From positions 1 to 30,547 of the forward strand of contig CALABM010000194.1 of assembly GCA_937885815.1 (NCBI GenBank): a stretch of DNA of 30,547 nucleotides, read 5' to 3'. The position numbers and the translations under genes were made by a program. This document shows, piece by piece, positions 23,482-30,452 of the stretch. Each line of letters opens with the position of its first letter. Within the stretch, counting starts at the first letter, position 1. Source of the stretch: an uncultured Verrucomicrobiales bacterium. Its GTDB lineage: Bacteria; Verrucomicrobiota; Verrucomicrobiia; Verrucomicrobiales; Akkermansiaceae. The notes beneath the pieces were generated by a model that had not been told where the DNA came from, ran no database searches, and was given only the letters and a program-made list of their open reading frames with translations.

Positions 23482-24777
23482 ATGGAAAAACTCATCGTCG
23501 AAGGCGGTTACAGACTCAGTGGATCAGTAAACATCAGTGGCTCCAAGAATGCCTCGCTGCCCATTCTGGCGGCGGCACTGCTCACGGATGAGCCCGTGCG
23601 TATCACACGCGTGCCGGATGTCTCGGATACGAACTACATGCTCCAGATTCTGAGTCAATTAGGCGCCTCCGTGGAGCGTTACAGTGGCACAGTCCGCATT
23701 GCCTCTCCGGATGGCATCAGCTCCAGCGCCTCCTATGAGCAGGTGCGCAAGATGCGAGCCTCCATCTGCCTGCTGGGGCCCATGATGGCCCGCATGAAGC
23801 GCTGCACCCTCCCCCTTCCCGGCGGCTGTGTGATTGGTGACCGCCCGGTGGATTTGCACCTGCGAGCCATTCAGGCACTCGGCGCCCGTGTGCGGGTGAA
23901 GGGTGGTAACATGGTCATTGAAGCCCCGAACGGCCTCATCGGCACCACGGTAGATATGCGTGGCGACAGCGGCCCCACCGTGCTGGGAACAGATAACCTC
24001 ATGATGGCCGCCGTACTGGCCCGCGGTACCACCGTCATCGAGTCCGCCGCCCGTGAGCCCGAAGTAGTGGACTTAGCAAACTTCCTGAACAAGATGGGTG
24101 CCCGCATTGAAGGCGCGGGTTCACGCACCATCACCATTCACGGCGTGGAACGCCTCCACGGCTGCGAGCACACCGTCATTCCGGATCGCATCGAGGCCGG
24201 CACCTTCATGGTGGCAGGCTGTATGGGCATGAGTGATGGCATCACCCTCAACCGCGTATGCCGCGAGCACATGAAATCCATTTCTGACCTCCTCGTGGAG
24301 TGCGGCCATGTGGTGGAATATAACGAGGATGGCACCTCCGTCTTCGTGAAGCCCGGCGAGCGCCCCCGCAGCGGCAAAATTCTCACGAATCCCTACCCGG
24401 GCTATCCCACGGACATGCAGGCACAGATGACCGCCCTCTTTGCGCTCACCCCCGGCATCAGCGTGGTGAAGGACACCATCTTCCCCCAGCGTTTCATGCA
24501 CTGCTCTGAGCTTAAGCGCATGGGTGCCAACATCAAAGTGGATAACGGCACCGCCATCATCACCGGCGTGGACGGCCTCTCCGGCGCTCCCGTCATGGCG
24601 AGCGACCTGCGCGCCAGCGCCGCCCTCGTACTGGCTGCTCTGGCTGCGGAAGGCACCACGGAAATTCACCGTCTCTACCACATCGACCGCGGCTATGAGC
24701 TGCTGGACGACAAGCTCGAACTTCTGGGCGCCCGCGTGCGTCGCGTCCCTGATCTCGAAGGCGGGCTGGTAGAATAA
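23482..24777 (+). CDS. murA: UDP-N-acetylglucosamine 1-carboxyvinyltransferase
   Basis: MurA transfers enolpyruvate from PEP to UDP-GlcNAc, the first committed step of peptidoglycan synthesis, in the cytoplasm. It has 431 residues, close to the usual length. SGSKNASLPILAAALL carries the catalytic Lys22 and PGGCVIGDRPVDLH carries the active-site Cys116 that reacts with PEP and with fosfomycin; its presence predicts the fosfomycin-sensitive form. Other family blocks include GDSGPTVLGTDNLMMAAV, YPGYPTDMQAQ and DLRASAALVLAALAAEG. No Shine-Dalgarno precedes the ATG. The cytochrome gene starts 22 bases downstream, probably on the same transcript. Confidence 0.97.
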   Translation: MEKLIVEGGYRLSGSVNISGSKNASLPILAAALLTDEPVRITRVPDVSDTNYMLQILSQLGASVERYSGTVRIASPDGISSSASYEQVRKMRASICLLGPMMARMKRCTLPLPGGCVIGDRPVDLHLRAIQALGARVRVKGGNMVIEAPNGLIGTTVDMRGDSGPTVLGTDNLMMAAVLARGTTVIESAAREPEVVDLANFLNKMGARIEGAGSRTITIHGVERLHGCEHTVIPDRIEAGTFMVAGCMGMSDGITLNRVCREHMKSISDLLVECGHVVEYNEDGTSVFVKPGERPRSGKILTNPYPGYPTDMQAQMTALFALTPGISVVKDTIFPQRFMHCSELKRMGANIKVDNGTAIITGVDGLSGAPVMASDLRASAALVLAALAAEGTTEIHRLYHIDRGYELLDDKLELLGARVRRVPDLEGGLVE

Positions 24778-24799
24778 AGCCACCCGGAAGAGATTTTTC

Positions 24800-25411
24800 A
24801 TGCGCAGAGTGAACAAAGCCGGCATTCTCGGAGTCTCACTCTACGTAGTTACGTTTCTGCTGGTAGCCGCGGGGCTGACGCTGTGGATATGGGTGGAAGG
24901 CGCGCCTTCACCCGCAGAACGCAGTGCCCGCATGCGCGGCTGCGCCCTCTGCCATGGTGATGAGTGGGCCAACAGGCTCCACCCTAGCCTGCAACGCCAC
25001 AAACCCGGTAACACCATCCGCCCCATCCTCCGAGCCGCTATTACCCGGGCACATCCCAGCCTCTGCAAGGGGGCGGAAGATGAACTCACCGAGTGGCTGC
25101 ACGCGTGCCAGCTTCCTCTACTGGCCGCCTCACGTCAAGATGAAGCAGCAGCCACCCTGTACCGCGCCAAGTGTGCCACCTGCCACGGCACGGATGGCAA
25201 TGGCAGCCCCGGCCTCTACCCGCCGCTGCGTGGCTCAGAATGGCTCACCGAGGAACCCTCGCGCCTGCCGGAGATTCTCACGAATGGACTGCAAGGCCCC
25301 ATCACCGTACGCGGGCAGGAATGGAACGCCATCATGCTCCCTCCCGGTCTCAGCAGTGAAGAAGAAATCAATACTATCATCCTATATATACGTAAGCATT
25401 TTTCCAGATAA
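24800..25411 (+). CDS. Membrane-anchored c-type cytochrome with two CxxCH motifs
   Basis: This is a 203-residue electron-transfer protein. The N-terminus has a single hydrophobic helix (about residues 9-32, GVSLYVVTFLLVAAGLTLWI) that probably anchors it facing the periplasm. Haem-binding CALCH lies at 48-52 and CATCH at 125-129. The second half is a normal class I cytochrome c fold with a distal-ligand candidate Met179 in NAIMLPPG. The first motif is followed by only about 70 residues with no obvious Met ligand, so that haem may use another ligand or the domain may be reduced. A weak GGAAGAG precedes the ATG. Its partner oxidase or reductase is not nearby. The link to murA appears positional only. 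Confidence 0.85.
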   Translation: MRRVNKAGILGVSLYVVTFLLVAAGLTLWIWVEGAPSPAERSARMRGCALCHGDEWANRLHPSLQRHKPGNTIRPILRAAITRAHPSLCKGAEDELTEWLHACQLPLLAASRQDEAAATLYRAKCATCHGTDGNGSPGLYPPLRGSEWLTEEPSRLPEILTNGLQGPITVRGQEWNAIMLPPGLSSEEEINTIILYIRKHFSR

Positions 25412-25465
25412 TATATGATAAATGTCTCAACCGTATATTCTCATTAATCATTATCCATAATTCAT

Positions 25466-26806
25466 ATGAAAAAAACTTCTATTATATTACCTGAATACGC
25501 TGAAATCGTCATCCAAAGCCTAGAAAGGTACGGATATGAAGCCTACGTAGTGGGTGGATGCGTGCGAGACAGCCTTCTGGGCATCACTCCGAAGGACTGG
25601 GACGTCTGTACGAACGCCACGCCACAGGAAGTGCTGAGAGTCTTCCGCAAGCGCCCCGTCATCAAAACAGGTCTGAAACATGGTACTGTCACCGTCATGG
25701 TAAATCACGAGCCGGTGGAGGTCACCACTTTCCGCGTGGATGGAGAATACACGGATAAACGCCACCCTGATGAAGTCATCTTCGTCAGCCGCGTGGAGGA
25801 GGACCTCTCCCGGCGTGATTTCACCATAAACGCCATGGCCTACAGCCCCGAGCGCGGCCTCGTGGATGCCTTCGGCGGACAGGAAGACCTGGCGGCCGGA
25901 CTCATCCGCTGCGTGGGTGAGCCGGATGAGCGCTTCAATGAAGATGGCCTGCGTATCATGCGCGCCCTGCGCTTTGCCTCACGCTTTGACTTTGGAATCG
26001 AGAGCGAGACGGCGTTTTCCATACGCCGCAATCGGCATCTGCTGGAAAATGTGAGCGTGGAGCGCATTTTCAAAGAGCTTAAAGGCATGCTCATGGGCAA
26101 AGGCGTGCTGAGCATGCTGCAAGCCTTCCCGGATGTGATGGCCTGCATCATCCCAGAGTTTGTCCCGAGCTTCGGCTTTGACCAGAGGAACCCGCATCAC
26201 ATCCATGATGTATGGACCCACACCGCCTACGCCGTGCAAGCGGCCCCTGCGGATGAAGTGCTGCGCCTCACCATGCTCCTGCATGATATCGCCAAGCCTG
26301 CCTGCTTCACGCTCGGCGAAAATGGCAAGGGGCACTTCTACGGTCACCCGGAGAAAGGTGCGGAAATGGCCCTCAGCATCCTGCAACGCCTGAAGAGTGA
26401 TAACGCCACACTGAACCGCGTTGTCACGCTCGTACGCGAGCATGATAACCAGTTTCCCACCACCCGTGCCGGTATGCGCCGCTGCATTGGCAGACTCGGC
26501 GAGGACACCATCCAGCAGCTCTTTGACGTAAAGCGGGCGGACATGGCGGCCCAGTCCAACCATGAGAAAGAGGAGAAAAACACCGTCCTTCGCAAGGCTG
26601 CGCTTCTCATCGATGAGCTCATGGATGAGCCACACGCTTTCACCATCAAAGACCTCCAAATTAACGGTCGCGCCCTCATGGCCATGGGGGTACCCGCCGG
26701 GCCGGATGTAGGGCGTATTCTGCGCACCCTGCTGGAGGAGGTACAGGATGAGCTACTGGAAAACAGCGAGGAAGCCCTCGCCGCCCGCGCGCGAGAAATC
26801 ATGTAA
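25466..26806 (+). CDS. CCA-adding tRNA nucleotidyltransferase with HD domain
   Basis: This class II nucleotidyltransferase has 446 residues. VVGGCVRDSLLG (28-39) and DWDVCT (44-49) form the nucleotide and metal site with Asp44 and Asp46. RRDFTINAMAY (116-126) and ERFNEDGLRIMRALRFASRF (155-174) are the family's conserved head/neck motifs. A metal-dependent HD domain follows, with HDVWTHT and LLHDIAKP. Family members finish tRNA 3' ends by adding or repairing CCA; some lineages split the work into CC- and A-adding enzymes, which cannot be excluded here. The tRNA-Gln encoded nearby lacks a genomic CCA, so such an activity is needed in this organism. The start ATG at 25466 lies in an AT-rich 54-base gap with no clear Shine-Dalgarno. 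Confidence 0.92.
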   Translation: MKKTSIILPEYAEIVIQSLERYGYEAYVVGGCVRDSLLGITPKDWDVCTNATPQEVLRVFRKRPVIKTGLKHGTVTVMVNHEPVEVTTFRVDGEYTDKRHPDEVIFVSRVEEDLSRRDFTINAMAYSPERGLVDAFGGQEDLAAGLIRCVGEPDERFNEDGLRIMRALRFASRFDFGIESETAFSIRRNRHLLENVSVERIFKELKGMLMGKGVLSMLQAFPDVMACIIPEFVPSFGFDQRNPHHIHDVWTHTAYAVQAAPADEVLRLTMLLHDIAKPACFTLGENGKGHFYGHPEKGAEMALSILQRLKSDNATLNRVVTLVREHDNQFPTTRAGMRRCIGRLGEDTIQQLFDVKRADMAAQSNHEKEEKNTVLRKAALLIDELMDEPHAFTIKDLQINGRALMAMGVPAGPDVGRILRTLLEEVQDELLENSEEALAARAREIM

Positions 26807-26833
26807 TTCCGCGCCGCGGGGCTGCCTTTTAGC

Positions 26834-26862
26834 TTGACAGCCGGGGATGAGGGGAGTACATT
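26834..26862 (+). promoter_or_regulatory. ndk promoter
   Basis: A perfect TTGACA (26834-26839) and TACATT (26857-26862) are separated by 17 bases. Around the -10 box, GGGG and CCCC (26851-26854 and 26865-26868) are mirrored and could form a small hairpin or operator. Confidence 0.75.
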
Positions 26863-26888
26863 AACCCCACGAACTTTATCATATCACC

Positions 26889-27338
26889 ATGAATCGAGAC
26901 GAAAAAACACTCATACTTTTCAAGCCGGACTGCGTGCGCAAGAACCTCTCCGGTATCATTCTGCAGCGTCTTCTGGGCGAAGGTTTCCGCCTCCGCGGCC
27001 TGAAAATGATGCAGCTGGACGATGCCATCCTGCGTGAGCACTACGCCCACATCATTGATTTGGTAATTGATGATAAGCCCCTGTTCCCCACGCTCTCCGC
27101 ATTCATGCAGACCAGCCCCGTGGTGGCTCTCGTGCTGAGCGGCCCCGGCGTTATCACTCGCGTGCGCACCATCCTTGGGCCCACCAACTCCATGAAGGCT
27201 GATAAGGGCACCATCCGTGGTGACTTCGGCACCAACAGCATGCTGAACATCTGCCACGCCTCTGACTCCCCCGAGAGCGCTGAGGCTGAAATCAAGCGCT
27301 TCTTCAAGCCTGAAGAGCTCTTTGATAACGTGGACTAA
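26889..27338 (+). CDS. ndk: Nucleoside-diphosphate kinase
   Basis: Ndk moves the terminal phosphate between nucleoside di- and triphosphates through a phospho-histidine. It has 149 residues, in the usual range. TLILFKPDCVRKN (7-19) carries the conserved Lys12, EHYAHI the Tyr52 region, LGPTNSMKAD the nucleotide loop, RGDFGTN the Arg/Gly region, and NICHASDSPESA holds the active-site His123. All catalytic positions are visible. It has its own strong promoter and is followed by a stable hairpin. The leader of about 20 nt has no Shine-Dalgarno. Confidence 0.96.
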   Translation: MNRDEKTLILFKPDCVRKNLSGIILQRLLGEGFRLRGLKMMQLDDAILREHYAHIIDLVIDDKPLFPTLSAFMQTSPVVALVLSGPGVITRVRTILGPTNSMKADKGTIRGDFGTNSMLNICHASDSPESAEAEIKRFFKPEELFDNVD

Positions 27339-27362
27339 TATCCAAGCCTACAGGATTATTTT

Positions 27363-27403
27363 TCAAACAGGCAGAGCTGCGGAAAGCGGCTCTGCCTGTT
27401 AGC
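27363..27403. terminator. Stable hairpin after ndk, terminator-like but without a T-run
   Basis: A 12-bp perfect stem (27366-27377 with 27389-27400) extends inward by three more pairs to a GGAAA loop. No T-tract follows on the plus strand, so it may protect the 3' end of the ndk mRNA or act as a weak terminator rather than a classical one. Confidence 0.5.
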
Positions 27404-27446
27404 ATGTATGGGTAAGCCCAATGTTTATCCGATAAAACGAAAGATA

Positions 27447-27530
27447 TACGATTTTTGTTTTACGAAGGTTAAGCTTCCGTTGGCTCATGCCCGCCTACGG
27501 CGAAGCCTCATACTTCGTAAATCGTAAATC
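27447..27530. repeat. Palindromic intergenic repeat element, copy B
   Basis: TACGATTT (27447-27454) and TTTACGAAG (27459-27467) are mirrored by CTTCGTAAA (27513-27521) and AAATCGTA (27519-27526). A smaller GCC-TAC-GGC palindrome lies inside. The arrangement of outer AT arms, CTTCC near the left arm and an inner GC palindrome matches the element at 14135-14199. It fills the gap between ndk and the DedA gene and ends just before that gene's promoter. Confidence 0.5.
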
Positions 27531-27539
27531 AAATAGGGC

Positions 27540-27567
27540 TTGTCTTTTGTTCCGGGGTGTGCATAAT
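27540..27567 (+). promoter_or_regulatory. DedA-gene promoter giving a probable leaderless mRNA
   Basis: TTGTCT (27540-27545) and CATAAT (27562-27567) are spaced by 16 bases. Seven bases lie between the -10 box and the ATG at 27575, so the predicted start site is the A of the start codon. The GTG at 27557, in the same frame, lies upstream of and across the -10 box and is not a credible start. Confidence 0.55.
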
Positions 27568-27574
27568 AGCCCGC

Positions 27575-28234
27575 ATGTTACATGAACTTATCAGCATCTG
27601 GATGGGATGGGTAGTAGACTGGGGGTACTGGGGCGTAGTGCTACTCATGGCCATGGAAAGCTCCATTCTGCCCGTACCGAGTGAAGTCGTAGTGCCGCCG
27701 GCAGCCATTCTGGCTGCACTCCCGGATGCCGAGATGAGCTTCTGGGGAGTGGTACTGGCCGGTACAGTGGGCTCCTATATCGGCTCCGTCATCATGTACG
27801 TATGCGCGCTCTGGGTGGGCCGCCCCTTCATTTACCGCTTCGGTAAATACTTCTTCATGCCTCAGCACAAAGTGGAGACAGCGGAGGTATTCATGCGCAA
27901 ATATTCCACAGCCGGCATCTTCTTTTCCCGTTTCCTGCCGGTTATCCGCCACCTCATCTCCATACCGGCCGGCATGGCTCGTGTGAACTTCGCCATGTTC
28001 AGCCTCACCACCATCACGGGTTCAGCCATCTGGTGCTGGGTGCTTGCTTGGTTCGGTGATAAAGTGGGCCGCGAACACCCCGGTATTCTGGAATCTCCGG
28101 AGGCACTGATTGATGCCGTGAAATCGGAATCTCACCTCATCGTGGCCGGCGTGGTGCTCCTTGCCGCTCTGTACGCTCTGATGAAGTACCTCACCCGCGA
28201 GAAAAAAGAGCAAAAGGGTGACAGCGCTTCCTAA
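27575..28234 (+). CDS. DedA-family inner-membrane protein (SNARE-associated domain)
   Basis: This polytopic membrane protein of 219 residues belongs to the DedA/VTT family (PF09335), whose members are lipid scramblase-like and include undecaprenyl-phosphate recyclers. It opens MLHELISIWMGWVVDWGYWGVV with hydrophobic segments, then has MESSILPVPSEVVVPPAA, a family motif with acidic and proline residues in a re-entrant loop. GSYIGSVIMYVCALWVGRP, then FFSRFLPVIRHLISIPAGMARVN carrying the conserved FxRFxPxxR-type and G-x-x-R motifs, and two C-terminal helices (TGSAIWCWVLAWFGDKVG and LIVAGVVLLAALYAL) follow. The tail is strongly charged and cytoplasmic. It is a single gene with its own promoter and a shared terminator downstream. 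Confidence 0.92.
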   Translation: MLHELISIWMGWVVDWGYWGVVLLMAMESSILPVPSEVVVPPAAILAALPDAEMSFWGVVLAGTVGSYIGSVIMYVCALWVGRPFIYRFGKYFFMPQHKVETAEVFMRKYSTAGIFFSRFLPVIRHLISIPAGMARVNFAMFSLTTITGSAIWCWVLAWFGDKVGREHPGILESPEALIDAVKSESHLIVAGVVLLAALYALMKYLTREKKEQKGDSAS

Positions 28235-28261
28235 CTCACAATTAGATTTATTTTACAGTAT

Positions 28262-28299
28262 AAAAAATCCTCCGCAGTATCACGCTGCGGAGGATTTTT
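28262..28299. terminator. Bidirectional rho-independent terminator
   Basis: A perfect 15-bp stem (28263-28277 with 28285-28299) and 7-base loop is flanked by A on one side and T on the other, so it works in both directions. It serves the DedA gene on the plus strand and the secreted protein gene on the minus strand, which converge here. Confidence 0.92.
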
Positions 28300-28327
28300 C
28301 ATATCATCAGAAGTTTCCGGGCCGTTA

Positions 28328-29011
28328 TCAGAGCGGCTTAATGGTGATATTCACCCCATCCGGGCTCAAGGGGACAACAGTTTCCGTGCCATTGATAATC
28401 ACCTTGATAGCCTGCGGTGCCGGGGCGGGTACCGGAGCTGCGGCCTCAGGCTGAGGTGCGGGAGGAAGCGGAGCAGCAGCCGGGGGCGGCGGAAGCACAG
28501 GAGCTACGCGCACCGGACGAGCCGCACGAACGGGCACGGGCCGAGCCGCACGCACCGGGCGAGCTGCGCATGCAGGGCGCACCGGACGCTCACGGCGAAT
28601 AATCCGCACAGGGCGGGCGTGATTGCGGCCACAGCGGCGGCACACCTCACCTTGGGCCTCAGGCCTCGGAGCCTCAGCAGCTTCAGGAGCAGGCTGCGGC
28701 TCGGTATCTGTCACCTCCACCACACGTGTCGTGCCATCTTCACCGGTAACCAGCCTGAAGGAACGGGCACGCACCTGAGGAGCCTGACCGGGAGCAATAA
28801 CAGCGGAGCTGATGCGAAGCTCGCCTTCTGCCCTTGCCGTCTCGCCAGCCTGAGGCACCTGAGCGGGTGGTGTGACCTCCCTCCCATTGATAAACAAGCG
28901 GGTGGACGTCGTCACCGCGGCCCCCTCAGGAGCAGGTGCAGGCTGTGCCTGTTGGGGTTCAGCCACAGCTGCGGCGGCTGCCAATATAGAAAATAAAATC
29001 GCTCTTTTCAT
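28328..29011 (-). CDS. Secreted Pro/Ala/Arg-rich low-complexity protein
   Basis: No family is recognised. The ATG at 29011 gives 227 residues starting with a clear signal peptide, MKRAILFSILAAAAAVA, cut near AEP; an upstream in-frame ATG at 29074 would bury it. After a proline/glutamine linker there is a short folded stretch with TTSTRLFINGREV and RSFRLVTGEDGTTRVVEVTD. A CRRCGRNH motif (two Cys, one His) follows, then about 60 residues of repeated ARPVR-type units that are strongly basic, a Pro/Ala tract, and a C-terminal IKVIINGTETVVPLSPDGV block that resembles the early FINGREV block. The basic repeat could bind anionic polymers such as cell-wall glycans or nucleic acid in the periplasm; this is speculation. 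Confidence 0.8.
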   Translation of the reverse strand: MKRAILFSILAAAAAVAEPQQAQPAPAPEGAAVTTSTRLFINGREVTPPAQVPQAGETARAEGELRISSAVIAPGQAPQVRARSFRLVTGEDGTTRVVEVTDTEPQPAPEAAEAPRPEAQGEVCRRCGRNHARPVRIIRRERPVRPACAARPVRAARPVPVRAARPVRVAPVLPPPPAAAPLPPAPQPEAAAPVPAPAPQAIKVIINGTETVVPLSPDGVNITIKPL

Positions 29012-29040
29012 GGAAATCGTGAAGCTGAATTTCACTCTTG

Positions 29041-29069
29041 AATTTAGCAACTTCGCCCTGAAAAGGCAA
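29041..29069 (-). promoter_or_regulatory. Promoter of the secreted Pro/Ala/Arg-rich protein
   Basis: On the minus strand TTGCCT (plus 29064-29069) and TAAATT (plus 29041-29046) are spaced by 17 bases, giving a leader of about 24 bases before the ATG at 29011. A nearby TTGACT has no suitably spaced -10. Confidence 0.5.
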
Positions 29070-29111
29070 GTCAAAAAAGAGCCCTGTCAGAAAAAACTGC
29101 CGTATAAATGC

Positions 29112-30407
29112 CTACTTTCCTAAACAGAATGTGGCAAACACCCGCGTCAGAATATCCTCCGTATCCACCCGGCCGGATATGCTACCCAGAGCATCCAAAG
29201 CGGCGCGCAGCTCCACATCCGTAAACTCCGGTGAGCTACCGGCGAGCAAGTTCTCCTTTGCAGCAGAGAGATACCCAAGCGCCTGCTGCAGAGCATAGCG
29301 GTGGCGGGTATTAATCGCGGAAAGGGAATCCAGCTCAGCGGTATCATGCACAAAGCTCTCCGTAATGGCGGCGGAAAGCGCCTCCAGCCCGGTACCGGAG
29401 TGGCAGGATAAGCGGATGGCTTTCACCCCCGCCCAGGCAGGGTGCTCAGGCAAGTCACACTTATTGAGCAGCAGCAGGTGCACCGCCCCCGTCTGCGGCA
29501 GCTCAGGCCGTGCAGGCGCAGCAGAGGCATCCGCCACTTCCAGCACAAGGTCCGCCTCCGCTCCGGCTCTGCGGCTGCGCTCCATGCCCGCGCGCTCTAT
29601 GCTATCCGAGCTCTCATGCAGCCCGGCTGTATCTATCAGGCGCAGCCTCAGCCCGCCCAGCGAAACGCTTTCTTCAATAGTATCACGCGTGGTACCGGCA
29701 GTCTCGCTCACAATAGCGCGCTCATAACCGACCAACGCATTCAGCAGGCTAGATTTCCCCACATTCGGAGGGCCAACGATTGCCGTCCGCACGCCCTCAC
29801 GCAGCAGGCGGCCTTCATCCGCCGTGGCCAGCAGGGCCCGAAGCTGAGCCATTACCTCATCCACCCCTGCCACCAGCTGCTGAGTAGTATCTGGAGCGAT
29901 GTCCTCTTCCGGGAAATCAATGTAAGCCTCCACATGGGCCGCCACGGAAATAAGGCGATCCACCGCTGCAGCCACGCGGCTGCTGATAGCGCCATGCAGC
30001 TGATTATGGGCCGCACGCAGGGCCAAATCGCTCCCGGCGCTGATAACATCCATCACGGCCTCAGCCTGTGTTAAATCCATCTTGCCATTTTCAAATGCAC
30101 GCCGGGAAAACTCCCCGGGCTCCGCCGGGCGTGCGCCGCACTCCAGCAAACGCTCCAACACGCGGCGCACCACCAGCATGCCACCATGGCAGCTCAGCTC
30201 CACCACTTCCTCACCCGTATAGAGGTCGGTAGCCACTGCCCGATAAGGAATGGCCAAATCCTCAATATTCACATCCGGAACGATTTCCTTAATTGCCGTT
30301 ATGACCTTCTCCCCTTTCACAAAATGGTTCTTGCTGAAAGATAAATCCATCAACGAAAGCACCTCCCAAGCATTTAAGGAATATAACCATTCCTTAAATT
30401 CAGCCAA
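29112..30407 (-). CDS. mnmE: MnmE (tRNA modification GTPase) with its N-terminus replaced by a patatin fragment
   Basis: MnmE, with MnmG, modifies the wobble uridine of certain tRNAs. From about residue 66 (GEEVVELSCHGG) the protein is a normal MnmE: EPGEFSRRAFENGKMDLTQAEAV, G1 GPPNVGKSS (212-220), TAGTTRD (G2 region), DTAG (259-262), NKCD (315-318) and a C-terminal FCLGK with the family's essential Cys. The first ~65 residues are wrong: the universal ATPxGxGGxGIxRxSG block is absent. In its place is WEVLSLMDLSFS, KGEKVITAIKEI and IEDLAIPYRAVATDLYTG, which match the patatin/RssA phospholipase family. The only in-frame starts are TTG 30407 and ATG 30350. The folate-binding N-terminal domain would be non-functional, so this is a chimeric or broken gene as it stands; an assembly artefact is a serious alternative. 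Confidence 0.85.
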   Translation of the reverse strand: MAEFKEWLYSLNAWEVLSLMDLSFSKNHFVKGEKVITAIKEIVPDVNIEDLAIPYRAVATDLYTGEEVVELSCHGGMLVVRRVLERLLECGARPAEPGEFSRRAFENGKMDLTQAEAVMDVISAGSDLALRAAHNQLHGAISSRVAAAVDRLISVAAHVEAYIDFPEEDIAPDTTQQLVAGVDEVMAQLRALLATADEGRLLREGVRTAIVGPPNVGKSSLLNALVGYERAIVSETAGTTRDTIEESVSLGGLRLRLIDTAGLHESSDSIERAGMERSRRAGAEADLVLEVADASAAPARPELPQTGAVHLLLLNKCDLPEHPAWAGVKAIRLSCHSGTGLEALSAAITESFVHDTAELDSLSAINTRHRYALQQALGYLSAAKENLLAGSSPEFTDVELRAALDALGSISGRVDTEDILTRVFATFCLGK

Positions 30408-30452
30408 ACGCCCCGAAGCGTAAATGCCTCCAATTAACGAACCAATGGAAGT
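30198..30452 (-). pseudogene. Patatin-like phospholipase (RssA-type) fragment fused in frame to mnmE
   Basis: Read in the mnmE frame, this stretch starts at TSIGSLIGGIYASG, which is the nucleophile elbow (GxSxG, here QTSIG with the first Gly lost at the break). It runs through the WEVLSLMDLSFS helix region to IPYRAVATDLYTGEEVV. These line up in order with E. coli RssA from its GCSIGSL to its AVATNLSTG. The N-terminal GGGxRG oxyanion block and the C-terminal DGA/G catalytic Asp block are both missing, so no functional enzyme is encoded here. The join to MnmE falls in YTGEEVVE, a string plausible in both families. Codons are less GC-rich than in the MnmE part. Confidence 0.75.

Noticed and set aside
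27366..27400. Classical rho-independent terminator after ndk
   Set aside because: The stem is strong but no T-run follows on the plus strand, so it is reported only as a terminator-like hairpin.
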